A stretch of 64,000 nt of DNA from Paenibacillus sp. 1_12 (GTDB lineage Bacteria; Bacillota; Bacilli; Paenibacillales; NBRC-103111): positions 313,306-377,305 of the forward strand of contig NZ_FOTE01000001.1 in assembly GCF_900114475.1 (NCBI RefSeq), written 5' to 3'. The notes under the pieces were generated by a model that was not told the DNA's origin, made no database searches, and saw only the letters and a list, made by a program, of their open reading frames with translations. Shown here piece by piece: positions 9,689 to 19,215 of the stretch (within the stretch, counting starts at the first letter, position 1; each line of letters begins with the position of its first letter). Both the position numbers and the translations under genes were made by a program.

Positions 9689-9940
9689 TTATTGAATAAC
9701 CAGACCTAATGCAGCTGCTCTTCGCAGCATATCCTCGGTAAACTTGTTCTTTTTATATTTCTTCTCGAGCTCTTCCTTGGTCAGCGGTATCCATCTGAAA
9801 TCTTTGTTTATATAAATCATCACTTTGTGTCCCCAATCAACATGAATCGTGCGGTTGGTTACCTTCTTAATAACGCCAATTTTGGAAACCGCGAAACCAA
9901 TCGTATCGATACAATATTTATCCAGTAAGCTGTTGTTCAT
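9689..9940 (-). CDS. Small hypothetical protein (83 residues)
   Basis: A well-formed small gene: ATG with AAGGGGAG about 9 bases upstream, convergent with the HD gene and sharing its terminator. The sequence is mixed, with a beta-rich first half (IGVIKKVTNRTIHVDW, a KOW/SH3-like feel) and a lysine-rich helix KEELEKKYKKNKF. I do not recognise the family. No signal peptide or membrane segment. Confidence 0.6.
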   Translation of the reverse strand: MNNSLLDKYCIDTIGFAVSKIGVIKKVTNRTIHVDWGHKVMIYINKDFRWIPLTKEELEKKYKKNKFTEDMLRRAAALGLVIQ

Positions 9941-10265
9941 CTATGTCTCCCCTTCATGTTAAAACCTCGGAAAATATCCAACAGTATTCTATTCGATATT
10001 TCCTTTCTAAATCCTGCTGTTACTCTAGATCCTTAAGCCCCTCACCTATTATTCATACCCATTTCATTCTTAAAAAATGACGGGTAAACCTACATGCAAG
10101 CAATAAGCCTATCCATCTGAAACTCCCCCATACTACATAGTCGGTTTTTTCCACCTATTCTGATTTATTGTCCACTGACAGCGAGCCTCCCCATTGGTAT
10201 TCTAATGATATTACTGCTGTTCTTTATTTATAAATCCATTCATTTAACCAAGGAGTGATATCCAA
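9941..10265. other. Intergenic stretch, no gene seen
   Basis: 325 bases between divergently transcribed genes, AT-rich. It should hold the promoters of the small gene (minus) and the GH127 gene (plus). No convincing -35/-10 pair, catabolite-control site or repeat was found. The only clear element is AAGGAG at 10250-10255, the ribosome binding site of the GH127 gene. Confidence 0.6.
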
Positions 10266-12230
10266 TTGTCAAAAACCAATGAAATTATTAACATTCGTAA
10301 AATTACACCTGTTCCATTAAAGCGGGTTTGTATTGATGGAGGCTTCTGGCTGCAGCGACAGGAAACAAACCGCAAGATCACCTTACCCATTCAATATGAA
10401 CAATGCCTAGTAACGGGCAGATTGGACGCCTGGAAGCTGGACTGGAAGCCAGGTGACGTTAACCAGCCTCATCGTTTCTGGGACTCGGATATCGCCAAAT
10501 GGATTGAGGCTGCTGCCTATAGTCTGACCACCCACCCCGATGCCGAATTGGAACGTCAGGTAGATGACGCTATCGATTTGATCGCTTCTGCGCAGCAGAA
10601 GGACGGCTATTTAAATATTTTTTATACAATCGTCGAGCCTCACAATCGTTGGAAGGATTTAAAGGACGGGCATGAGCTATATTGCGCAGGACATTTGATC
10701 GAGGCGGCGGTTGCTTATTTCGAAGCTACAGGCAAGCGGCTGCTGCTTAATGTCATGTGCCGATATGTTGACTATATTGATACGGTATTTGGTCCTGAGG
10801 TAGGTCAGATCCGCGGTTATGACGGTCATCCTGAAATCGAGCTTGCTCTGATTAAGTTGTACCGGACAACCGGGGAGCAGCGTTATTTAAAGCTGTGTCA
10901 ATTTTTCGTTGAGGAACGCGGTCAGCAGCCACATTTCTTTGATCAGGAAGCCGTAAACAAAGGCAAGCAGCCTACCCGAAACGGTTATGTTCCCTACGAT
11001 TATTACCAGGCTCATCTTCCTATCAGGGAACAGCATACTATCGAAGGCCACTCTGTTCGAGCGGTTTATTTATACAGTGGTGTAGCAGATCTGGCTGCCG
11101 AAATGAAGGATGCTTCGTTACGTGATGCTTGTGAGCAGCTGTGGGATCATATGGTTGAAAAGCGGATGTACATCACCGGAGGAATAGGCTCGATTGATCA
11201 TCATGAACGGTTTACTTATGATTATGACCTGCCTAATGATACGGCCTATGCCGAAACCTGCGCTTCAATCGGGCTCATATTTTGGGCACATCGGATGGCA
11301 TTACAGAGTGGAGACAGCCACTATATGGATGAGTTGGAGCGCGCCTTATACAACGGTACAATTAGCGGGGTATCACAGGACGGAAGCCGCTTCTTTTACG
11401 CCAACCATCTGGAAGTGCTGCCTGCCGCCCATCAATTCAATACATTGAAATTCAACAAAACCGCAGTTGCCGAGCAGCGTCAGGAATGGTTCGGTTGTGC
11501 CTGCTGCCCGCCTAATATCGCACGGTTGATCGCTTCGCTTGGGCAGTATATGTACGCTGAAGGTAACGACGAAGCTGTCGTTCACTTATACGGTGAAAGC
11601 CACGCCAGCTTGAATATCGGAAGCCAGCATGTTGAGCTTCGGCAACAAACCAACTATCCATGGGATGGAACGGTATCCATTCAAGTCACTCCCGAGCAAG
11701 AGGCCGTGTTTTCCATCAGCCTGCGTCTGCCTGGTTGGTGCCGCGAAGCGCAAGTAATGGTTAATGGCCAATCCATAGACTATGCCCCCCTAATGAATAA
11801 AGGATACATACAGCTCACCCGAACCTGGTCGCCCGATGACCTGATTGAGCTAGCCCTGCAGATGCCCGTCGAAGCTGTAGAAGCTCATCCCGAGGTCCGT
11901 GCCAATGCCGGCCGTATTGCTCTGCAGCGTGGCCCCATTATTTATTGCCTGGAGGAAACCGATAACAGCACCAATTTGCGCGATTTAGCTTTGTCTCTTA
12001 ATGAATTGCCGCAAGCCTGCTATGAGGCTTCCTTACTCAGCGGCATTACCGTACTCGAAGGCACAGCAAGCCGCTCCTCGCTTCAGCATTGGGAGGGTCG
12101 ATTGTACAGACGTACCGAAGTGAAACCAAGTGATGAAGCCAAAGAGCTTGTTGCATTCCGCGCTGTTCCCTACTATGCATGGGGCAACCGTACGCCTGGG
12201 GAAATGCTGGTGTGGATCGGGAAGAAATAA
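10266..12230 (+). CDS. Glycoside hydrolase family 127 (beta-L-arabinofuranosidase-like)
   Basis: 654 residues with an (alpha/alpha)6 barrel followed by beta domains, the GH127/DUF1680 layout. The catalytic site of the family is present: E330-T-C332 in AYAETCASIG and the pair C413-C414 in FGCACCPPNIARL. In the Bifidobacterium enzyme the equivalent Glu and three Cys bind zinc and one Cys is the nucleophile. No signal peptide, so it acts in the cytoplasm on imported oligosaccharide. Start is TTG with AAGGAG 10 bases upstream. It lies upstream of a YesM/YesN pair and a sugar transporter, which fits uptake then hydrolysis. GH146-like specificity cannot be excluded. Confidence 0.88.
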   Translation: MSKTNEIINIRKITPVPLKRVCIDGGFWLQRQETNRKITLPIQYEQCLVTGRLDAWKLDWKPGDVNQPHRFWDSDIAKWIEAAAYSLTTHPDAELERQVDDAIDLIASAQQKDGYLNIFYTIVEPHNRWKDLKDGHELYCAGHLIEAAVAYFEATGKRLLLNVMCRYVDYIDTVFGPEVGQIRGYDGHPEIELALIKLYRTTGEQRYLKLCQFFVEERGQQPHFFDQEAVNKGKQPTRNGYVPYDYYQAHLPIREQHTIEGHSVRAVYLYSGVADLAAEMKDASLRDACEQLWDHMVEKRMYITGGIGSIDHHERFTYDYDLPNDTAYAETCASIGLIFWAHRMALQSGDSHYMDELERALYNGTISGVSQDGSRFFYANHLEVLPAAHQFNTLKFNKTAVAEQRQEWFGCACCPPNIARLIASLGQYMYAEGNDEAVVHLYGESHASLNIGSQHVELRQQTNYPWDGTVSIQVTPEQEAVFSISLRLPGWCREAQVMVNGQSIDYAPLMNKGYIQLTRTWSPDDLIELALQMPVEAVEAHPEVRANAGRIALQRGPIIYCLEETDNSTNLRDLALSLNELPQACYEASLLSGITVLEGTASRSSLQHWEGRLYRRTEVKPSDEAKELVAFRAVPYYAWGNRTPGEMLVWIGKK

Positions 12231-12280
12231 CTGAAACCGCCAATAAAGAACTCGTAGTGCATATTTGATTTACATCCAAA

Positions 12281-12327
12281 CAAACGTCGATAGCTGTCAC
12301 TTACAGCAATCGACATTTGTTTTTTTG
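12281..12327 (+). terminator. Terminator after GH127
   Basis: Imperfect long stem (CAAACGTCGAT... with ...ATCGACATTTG, plus inner GCTG/CAGC) followed by seven T. It separates the GH127 gene from the two-component genes. The remaining 236 bases to the next gene hold no recognisable element beyond the AAGGAG ribosome binding site before 12564. Confidence 0.8.
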
Positions 12328-12563
12328 AGTTTAATCAATGGCTAAATGCCCTTGAATATTCGGGAGCATCCTTAAATTTTTGCACTGGCTGCTTGAGCAG
12401 ATAACGTTTGGGCATAGGCCTTTTCCCTGCATCAACAAGTAAATAGGAATAAACTGTACTTCCACATACTTTTCAGAAAAGGCGTTCTGCTGTAACATGA
12501 GAATACATTCCTTAAGTAAAATGTGGTGTGCCCCTACCTATTTCATAATCAGTAAGGAGAAAC

Positions 12564-14345
12564 ATGATGATATGGCTAAAAAGAAGTTTATTTGCGAAAC
12601 TATTGGTAGGCATGCTGGTCTCAGCTATTATCCCCTATTCTTTATCCAACATTATTTCATATAATACGACATCAAACTCAATGGCACTTCAAGTCATCGA
12701 GCTGAACCAAAATTTAATGACCATCAATATGGAAAACGTCAAGCGTTATTTCCACGATTTGAATCGAGTTTCCGTTTCCTTCTACCAGGACCAGACACTC
12801 ATCCATTATTTGAGATCTACAGAAGCTCTGCCCGTTCAAATATTATATATAAACAATCAAGTAGATAACCTGTACAGAAACCGACCTGAATTTCGCGCTA
12901 TACGCTACATAAGCGGCATTAATGAACATAGATATACGAGTTCCGACGTTGGAGTGACTGTCCAAAACTCTACGATTTTAATTCCAAAAAGCGAGGAAGA
13001 ATATTGGGACAATGACCGCAAATATGAAGTAAACATTCTGGGAAAAGAAAAGGTTCTGATTTTGCACAAGCTGCTCGTCGATTATCCGAACCCGAAGGTA
13101 TTGGGATTACTGTCTATTCATGTAGGCTTGGATGAGATTGGAAGGCTAATCCGATCCCATTCCAAACCTTCAACAGGGGATAGAGTTTTTTTGTATATTC
13201 ACCAAGATTTAAATCTATTATATGCCTCTGGAGAAGGAGATAAACTTAAGAAGGGTGACCGTATCCCGGAATCCAAGCTGCCGGGCAATCAAGGATCTTA
13301 TAAAGGAGAGCTGGATGGCCGGGAAGGGGTTTTTATTTATGTTAAAGATCAATTTATGGATTTACCACTTACCATGGTCAAATTTGTGCCTGTCGCAGAC
13401 ATTAATGAATCGGCCAATCGTACACTTAACCAATCCCTTTTCATTCAATTCATTGCAATCGCTTTTGTTATCATTCTAGCTTCCGTTCTATCATATGTGA
13501 CCATCTCGCCGGTCAAACGGCTGCTTCGTAGTATTGTCCGAGTGGAAAGCGGTAATTTTGATATTCAATTAACGACAGGTCGCAAGGATGAGCTCGGCGT
13601 GTTAGAAATTCGTTTTCAAAACATGATTCGAAATTTAGATGATCTGATGAACCGGGAGTATCGAAATCGTCTGGAATTAACCACCGCTCAATTAAAAATG
13701 CTGCAAGCACAGATTAATCCGCATTTCCTATACAACACGCTGCAGTCCATTGGAACACTGGCACTTCGTCATGGTTCCGAGGAAATCAACGATAAGATTG
13801 CTGAATTGGGCGCGATACTTAGATACTCTATGGATCTGAAGACGGAAACGGTAACCTTACAAATGGAAATCAAGCATATTGAACACTACATGTCTTTACA
13901 GACAGGACGTTTTAAAAATAGACTATCCTATACATTATCTTGTCCAAACGAAGCGTTCCAGGTGCGTGTCCCCAAAATGATCTTACAGCCTTTAATTGAA
14001 AACAGCATTGTTCACGGAATTGAAAAAGGCCGTGGTTCCGGTACATTACACATCAGTATTGAGCTGGATCAAGTATTTTGCATTCGCATCATCGATAATG
14101 GAAAAGGAATGGACCCTGACACTATTAAACGAATCTATCGGGAATACTCCGATTTTCAACTGCCATCCGGACAGGAAGGCGGGATTGGTCTAATCAATGT
14201 ACTGCAAAGGCTGCGTCTATATTATGGTCAACATTTTGATTGGGAAATTCAAAGTACACCCTATGAAGTGACCGTTATTTCGCTGCGAATTTCGACTGAT
14301 TGCCTTACTAGGGAGGGAATAGAAATTGAAGATATTGATAGCTGA
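12564..14345 (+). CDS. YesM-type sensor histidine kinase
   Basis: 593 residues. The N-terminus has a membrane helix (about 12-32), a large extracytoplasmic sensor region to ~290, a second helix (~295-315), a HAMP linker starting at TISPVKRLLRSI, and a His_kinase domain with the phospho-accepting H387 in INPHFLYNTLQSI. The HATPase has N-box IENSIVHGIEKG and G-boxes DNGKGMD and GGIGLINV. This is the LytS/YesM group that usually controls oligosaccharide transport in Paenibacillus. The gene overlaps the response regulator by 20 bases, so translation is coupled. ATG start with AAGGAG at 5 bases. Confidence 0.92.
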   Translation: MMIWLKRSLFAKLLVGMLVSAIIPYSLSNIISYNTTSNSMALQVIELNQNLMTINMENVKRYFHDLNRVSVSFYQDQTLIHYLRSTEALPVQILYINNQVDNLYRNRPEFRAIRYISGINEHRYTSSDVGVTVQNSTILIPKSEEEYWDNDRKYEVNILGKEKVLILHKLLVDYPNPKVLGLLSIHVGLDEIGRLIRSHSKPSTGDRVFLYIHQDLNLLYASGEGDKLKKGDRIPESKLPGNQGSYKGELDGREGVFIYVKDQFMDLPLTMVKFVPVADINESANRTLNQSLFIQFIAIAFVIILASVLSYVTISPVKRLLRSIVRVESGNFDIQLTTGRKDELGVLEIRFQNMIRNLDDLMNREYRNRLELTTAQLKMLQAQINPHFLYNTLQSIGTLALRHGSEEINDKIAELGAILRYSMDLKTETVTLQMEIKHIEHYMSLQTGRFKNRLSYTLSCPNEAFQVRVPKMILQPLIENSIVHGIEKGRGSGTLHISIELDQVFCIRIIDNGKGMDPDTIKRIYREYSDFQLPSGQEGGIGLINVLQRLRLYYGQHFDWEIQSTPYEVTVISLRISTDCLTREGIEIEDIDS

Positions 14346-15891
14346 CGATGAAGAACATGTACGGGAAGGTATTGAATTAGCCATTGACTGGGCGAAGTTT
14401 GGGGTTACTGAGCGGCTTATGGCGGAGGACGGCATGCAGGCAATGGAAATGATTCGTCTATATAACCCCGCTGTTTTGTTTTGTGATATGAGTATGCCTG
14501 GAATGGATGGAATGAAGCTGCTGAGCTTGATTCGCGAAGAAGGCTCAGACATTCAGATCATCGTTGTAAGTGGATATGATGATTTTCAATACGCACGGGC
14601 AGCCATACGAGCGAATGGCGTGGATTATCTGTTAAAACCATTCCGAAAAAACGATTTGGAGCAAGCACTTGAACGAGCGATAACTGCTTGTAAGCAGCGG
14701 GAAAACACATTGCGGGACGAACGCGAAACTGAACATCGCATACGCCGGGCAGATGCCCTACTGGATGAGCAGAAATTAGCGTCGTTTTTTAAGGGTGAAG
14801 CCGCATTTCACGAAGGAATGCGAAGTGTGTTTTATAAAATAGGGATCTCCATGAACAATATCAGGGTCGCCTTGGTACTGCCAAAAAACAAAACCGAATT
14901 GGTGGATCGACGTTTTTTTGGTGATGGTGAACTGTTTTTATTTGCAGTCAACAACATCACCCATGAAATTTTAAAAAATTACGGATCTCATTATTTATGT
15001 CGATTAGATGATTATCAGTGGCTCCTGCTAACGACTACCGAGGGCAGTATTGGGGAATACGATGAGCATCGGCGCCATATGGAAAAGATCACAAAAGCGT
15101 GGAAGTCTACATTGGGCTTGGATGCACTCATTGGTTTATGCGAAACCGCAACGAATGTGGAAACATTGAACGCTTCGATCGGGGCCGCAAGGGCAGCGCT
15201 GCTGAAATACGATCTTCTGCTCCCTGCTTCCTCAAAAAGCCAAACCAAGGAACAGCTTCGATTTACAGATCAAAAAATGCTGCTTCAAACAGCCCTGGAA
15301 AATGAAGACAAGGTCTATGCTGCTGAAATCATACGCTCCTTTACGCAAATGCTGCGCAAACGCGGAAGTCTCAGATTAAAAGAACTGCAGGTTCACACCA
15401 TTGAAGCCAATTTGCTATTGGAGCAAGCTAGCCGGCTGCGACTCTCTGACAGGGAATCGACCGCTACGTTCATACCGCTGTGGATTAGCGATTTGGACGA
15501 ATGGGAAAAAGTGCTGATCCAACAATGGTGGGGGCTTATTGAAGAAGCTGGAGCCGACGGATTCAGTAATCCCAGGGTTCAAGCCATCCACGATTATATT
15601 CATCGGCATTTTCAAGACAATCTTTCTTTATCAACGCTTTCCGAGCAATTCCATTTCAGTCCGCAATATATTGCCAAAAAATTCAAAGAGCTTTACAACA
15701 CCACCGTAATGACTTACTTAATTGAACTGCGGATGGAGAAAGCCAAATCCCTTCTTATCCATACCGAGATGCCTGTGTCCGAAATGGCGAATTCACTGGG
15801 ATATACTGACGAAAATTACTTTGGTAAGGTATTTAAAAAACAAAACGGAATGTCCCCCCTGCAGTTTCGTAAACAGCAGCGAGATTCATAG
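14326..15891 (+). CDS. YesN-type response regulator with AraC DNA-binding domain
   Basis: 521 residues. Receiver domain 1-120 with acidic pocket ADDEEH and phosphorylation site D54 in FCDMSMPG, then SGYDDFQYA and LLKPFRK. A long central region (~130-400) is followed by a C-terminal AraC-type double HTH (SLSTLSEQFHFSPQYIAKKF and MPVSEMANSLGYTDENYFGK). Start is TTG with AGGGAGG upstream, inside the kinase gene. It most likely activates the transporter genes that begin 100 bases downstream when the partner kinase detects sugar. Confidence 0.92.
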   Translation: MKILIADDEEHVREGIELAIDWAKFGVTERLMAEDGMQAMEMIRLYNPAVLFCDMSMPGMDGMKLLSLIREEGSDIQIIVVSGYDDFQYARAAIRANGVDYLLKPFRKNDLEQALERAITACKQRENTLRDERETEHRIRRADALLDEQKLASFFKGEAAFHEGMRSVFYKIGISMNNIRVALVLPKNKTELVDRRFFGDGELFLFAVNNITHEILKNYGSHYLCRLDDYQWLLLTTTEGSIGEYDEHRRHMEKITKAWKSTLGLDALIGLCETATNVETLNASIGAARAALLKYDLLLPASSKSQTKEQLRFTDQKMLLQTALENEDKVYAAEIIRSFTQMLRKRGSLRLKELQVHTIEANLLLEQASRLRLSDRESTATFIPLWISDLDEWEKVLIQQWWGLIEEAGADGFSNPRVQAIHDYIHRHFQDNLSLSTLSEQFHFSPQYIAKKFKELYNTTVMTYLIELRMEKAKSLLIHTEMPVSEMANSLGYTDENYFGKVFKKQNGMSPLQFRKQQRDS

Positions 15892-15990
15892 ATTCCTCTT
15901 TTGGGCGAAGATATTCTCTATTTTTTTATCTGGCCTACCAGTAGAATTAGTTCAAATCACAAATATTCTATTTAGGGGGAACAGAGATTT

Positions 15991-17289
15991 ATGAAAAAAT
16001 CGCTTTCTATGTTAACCGTTGGTGCACTGCTCCTAACTTCGCTTGTAGGCTGTGCTGGTGGAAATGAACCACAAGCCGCAGACACTAACAAGTCAACAAG
16101 CGGGAATACGAACAGCACAACCAAAGACAAAGAAAAAGTGAAACTCAGTTTAATCCAATTTAAAGTTGAAATCACAGATAAAGTTAAGGCGATGGCTGCC
16201 GACTACATGGCGCAAAACCCGAACGTAGTTATCGAAGCAGAAGTATCCAAAGAATCCGCTACACTACTAAAGACCCGTTTTGCTTCTGGAGAAGAGCCTG
16301 ATTTATTCATGGTCAAAGCATTCACAGATATTGAAGATTGGTCTGACAGACTTGCTGACCTATCGAACGAGCCTTGGATGTCTAAAGTGACTCCTTCTGC
16401 TTTTGAGGGAATGACAGTAAAGGGCAAGAAGCTTGGTTTCCCCGTAGCGATAGAAGGATACGGATTTATTTATAACAAAGACTTGTTTGCCAAAGCGGGC
16501 ATCGATAAAGTACCAACTACACTTACTGAACTGAAGCAGGTCAATGAAAAGCTGAAGGCGGCAAATATTTCCTCCTACTCTGAAGCGTACAAAGAATGGT
16601 GGCCTCTTGGCCAGCACTTGTTCAACCTCCCGTTCGCTTATGAGAAAGAACCCGTGGCAACCATTAATAAAATCAATAAAGGTGAAGCTAAAGTTAACGA
16701 CATTGTCAACATGAACGGTTTCTTTGATGTATTGGATATGACCGTGAAATACGGCAAAGGCGAGCAATCAGTAGGGATAAGCTACGATAATGAAGTTGCC
16801 GACTTCTCTTCAGGCAAAACAGCGATGATGCAGCAAGGAGTTTGGGTTATCGATTCCATTGTGAAAATCAATCCAAATCTAAATATGGGAATGTTTGCTA
16901 TTCCGCTGAATGATAATGCGTCAGAAACCAAAATGCCAGTAGGTGTTCCTGGCTATTATGTTGTCAACAAAAACTCTAAAAACGTCGAAGAAAGCAAAAA
17001 GTTTCTGAATTGGCTGCATCAGAACGGTCAAAAGTATTTGGTTGATTCCTTTAAGCTGATCCCGGCCTTCACTGATTTGAAAACAACGCCGGATCTTGGT
17101 CCGTTGGCTGCAGAACTTACTTCTTATGCAGCAAAAAACCAAACCATTCCTTGGGCACATACGCTATGGCCGTCCGGTTCGAACCAAGAGTTCGCGAAGC
17201 CGCTTCAAGCCTATGTAGGTGGTCAAATGAAGAAAGAAGCAGCACTAGCTGAAGTACAAAATATTTGGAATGCAAGAGTGAAAAAATAG
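15991..17289 (+). CDS. ABC transporter solute-binding lipoprotein (sugar type)
   Basis: 432 residues, cluster B extracellular sugar-binding protein. Lipoprotein signal peptide with lipobox LVGC and acylated C21, followed by a Thr/Ser/Asn-rich linker. Typical segments: GKKLGFPVAIEGYGFIYNKDLFAKAGI, FSSGKTAMMQQGVWVID and GVPGYYVVNKNSKNVEESKKFLNWL. It captures an oligosaccharide for the two permeases downstream; no ATPase gene is present, so a shared MsmX-like ATPase elsewhere is expected. Confidence 0.92.
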   Translation: MKKSLSMLTVGALLLTSLVGCAGGNEPQAADTNKSTSGNTNSTTKDKEKVKLSLIQFKVEITDKVKAMAADYMAQNPNVVIEAEVSKESATLLKTRFASGEEPDLFMVKAFTDIEDWSDRLADLSNEPWMSKVTPSAFEGMTVKGKKLGFPVAIEGYGFIYNKDLFAKAGIDKVPTTLTELKQVNEKLKAANISSYSEAYKEWWPLGQHLFNLPFAYEKEPVATINKINKGEAKVNDIVNMNGFFDVLDMTVKYGKGEQSVGISYDNEVADFSSGKTAMMQQGVWVIDSIVKINPNLNMGMFAIPLNDNASETKMPVGVPGYYVVNKNSKNVEESKKFLNWLHQNGQKYLVDSFKLIPAFTDLKTTPDLGPLAAELTSYAAKNQTIPWAHTLWPSGSNQEFAKPLQAYVGGQMKKEAALAEVQNIWNARVKK

Positions 17290-17304
17290 TGAACCGCTAG
17301 GAAG

Positions 17305-17344
17305 ACGGTGCGTACCCTCCTAATCGAGCTATGCACCGTTTTTA
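17305..17344 (+). terminator. Intra-operon stem-loop (partial terminator) between binding protein and permease
   Basis: ACGGTGC (17305-17311) pairs with GCACCGT (17333-17339), followed by five T. Such stem-loops after the binding-protein gene usually lower permease expression relative to binding protein. A GTG at 17308 that could start the permease frame lies inside the stem and is therefore unlikely. Confidence 0.7.
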
Positions 17345-17376
17345 TCCTTTACATCATGATAGGAAGGAAGAAGGAC

Positions 17377-18255
17377 TTGACGAAAATAAAAACTCGACAG
17401 CTGTTAACTTATACGGCTTTTGTAGCACCTGCCGTTATCATTTTCACGTTGATCATATTGATTCCCTTTTTGAGGGCGATCCTGTATTCCTTTCAAGACT
17501 GGAATGGAATAAGCAGCGACATTCGATGGGCTGGTTGGGCCAATTATCAAAAGATTTTTAGCGATACCGGTTTTATGAAGTCGTTAATCTTCACGAGTAA
17601 GTATGTTATCGTCACGACCATCTTGCTCAACCTGTTTGGATTGGCATTGGCACTTGTGTTAAACCTTGCGTTGAAAACTAAAAATCTGCTTCGTACCGCT
17701 TTTTTCTTACCTTATGTCATTGGTTCGGTCATTATCGGATTCATCTGGCAGTTTATAATTACCCAATGGTTTCCAGAGGTTGGAGCCGCAACGGGATGGG
17801 CCTTATTTCAGAAAAATTGGCTCAGCCTTCCCGATTTTGCCTTTTGGGCGCTTGTATTGGTAACGGTATGGCATTCTGTGGGGTACTTCATGATTATATA
17901 TTTAGCAGCGCTCCAAGGGGTGCCTAAAGATATTCTGGAAGCAGCAGATATCGATGGAGCAGGACGCCTAAAGCAGCTTTGGTTTGTTGTTCTCCCATTA
18001 ATCCGCCCGGCTATGACCATCAACCTGTTCTTGGCGATTTCGAATGGATTTAAAGGCTTTGATCTGAACTTTGCTCTTACCAGAGGGGGCCCGTTTGGGA
18101 CTACAGAATCGTTAGCGCTGCATATTTATTTGGATGCCTTCACAAAAAATCTGTTTACGTATGCGTCAGCTAAATCCGTCTTATTCTTTCTTGTACTCGC
18201 TATTATCACAATCATCCAGGTGGCTGCAATGAAACGCAGGGAGGTCGAAGCATGA
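17377..18255 (+). CDS. ABC transporter permease, MalF/UgpA type
   Basis: 292 residues, six predicted membrane helices, with the cytoplasmic EAA loop EAADIDGAGRLKQLWFVVLP that contacts the ATPase. Start chosen is TTG 17377 because GGAAGGAAGAAGG sits just before it; earlier in-frame starts at 17308 and 17356 lack a ribosome binding site and the first lies in a stem-loop. The last codons overlap the next permease by 4 bases. Confidence 0.88.
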   Translation: MTKIKTRQLLTYTAFVAPAVIIFTLIILIPFLRAILYSFQDWNGISSDIRWAGWANYQKIFSDTGFMKSLIFTSKYVIVTTILLNLFGLALALVLNLALKTKNLLRTAFFLPYVIGSVIIGFIWQFIITQWFPEVGAATGWALFQKNWLSLPDFAFWALVLVTVWHSVGYFMIIYLAALQGVPKDILEAADIDGAGRLKQLWFVVLPLIRPAMTINLFLAISNGFKGFDLNFALTRGGPFGTTESLALHIYLDAFTKNLFTYASAKSVLFFLVLAIITIIQVAAMKRREVEA

Positions 18256-19085
18256 GCAACGGCCGATACGGTACAGGGAAATTAGTGCTCGAGCTGTCAT
18301 TGATCTTACTAGCTATAGCCTTCTTCTTTCCCTTATATTTGACTTTTATTAACGGGTTTAAAACATATAATGAGGTCGTAACCTCCACCGTGGCGCTTCC
18401 TCACATATTTCAGTTTAAAAATTTCGCGGTAGTATGGAAACAAATCAACTTTCTTGGGGTATTCATGAATTCCCTAATAATCACAGTAGCATCCGTCTTA
18501 GGGATTTTACTGATCAGTTCTGCCGCCGCCTACCAGTTGGTTCGACGCCCTGGCAGAGTCAGCCAAATTATTTTCCTTACCATTCTGTCCTCATTAATTA
18601 TTCCATTTCAATCCATGATGATTCCGCTGGTAAAAGTTGCGAAGGACCTGCACTTGATTAATTCGCTTCATGGAATCATCATCATGTATTGGGGCTTCGG
18701 GATCCCATTGGCACTATTTCTATATCACGGTTTTATTAAGTCCATTCCTAGAGAGTTGGAGGAAGCGGCTTTGATCGACGGCAGTGGGCCCGCAGGCGTA
18801 TTCTTTCGAATCCTGATGCCGCTCTTAAAGCCAATTACTACTACAATTGCTATATTGCATTCCCTATGGATATGGAACGACTTTCTGCTGCCTCTTATCA
18901 CGCTCAGCTCCAAACAAAATCGAACCATTCCCTTAGCCTCTTCCGTCTATTTCGGGGAGTACACCAACGAATGGCACTTGGCTCTGGCAGCATTGACGAT
19001 GGCGATAATACCGATCATCATATTCTTCCTGTTTATGCAGCGGTATATTATAGCAGGCATTACAGCAGGTTCTGTAAAAGGATAG
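18252..19085 (+). CDS. ABC transporter permease, MalG/UgpE type
   Basis: 277 residues, six membrane helices, EAA loop EEAALIDGSGPAGVFFRILMPLLKP and the family ending with QRYIIAGITAGSVKG. The ATG overlaps the previous stop (ATGA), so the two permeases are translationally coupled and form one heteromeric channel with the binding protein ending at 17289. Confidence 0.92.
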   Translation: MSNGRYGTGKLVLELSLILLAIAFFFPLYLTFINGFKTYNEVVTSTVALPHIFQFKNFAVVWKQINFLGVFMNSLIITVASVLGILLISSAAAYQLVRRPGRVSQIIFLTILSSLIIPFQSMMIPLVKVAKDLHLINSLHGIIIMYWGFGIPLALFLYHGFIKSIPRELEEAALIDGSGPAGVFFRILMPLLKPITTTIAILHSLWIWNDFLLPLITLSSKQNRTIPLASSVYFGEYTNEWHLALAALTMAIIPIIIFFLFMQRYIIAGITAGSVKG

Positions 19086-19129
19086 TGAACGAAATTTCGG
19101 GTATGGAAATAACATATATTGCTCTCAAA

Positions 19130-19164
19130 TCAAATAAGTCCTGAACTTCTTGGGGCTTATTTGA
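19130..19164 (+). terminator. Terminator-like inverted repeat after the permeases
   Basis: TCAAATAAG (19130-19138) and CTTATTTGA (19156-19164), 9 bp, with no strong T run. It lies between convergent genes and may serve both. Confidence 0.5.
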
Positions 19165-19215
19165 TGTTCATTATATTTGTATGTTTCGAAGCCATATAGT
19201 TGGTACTGTGATATT

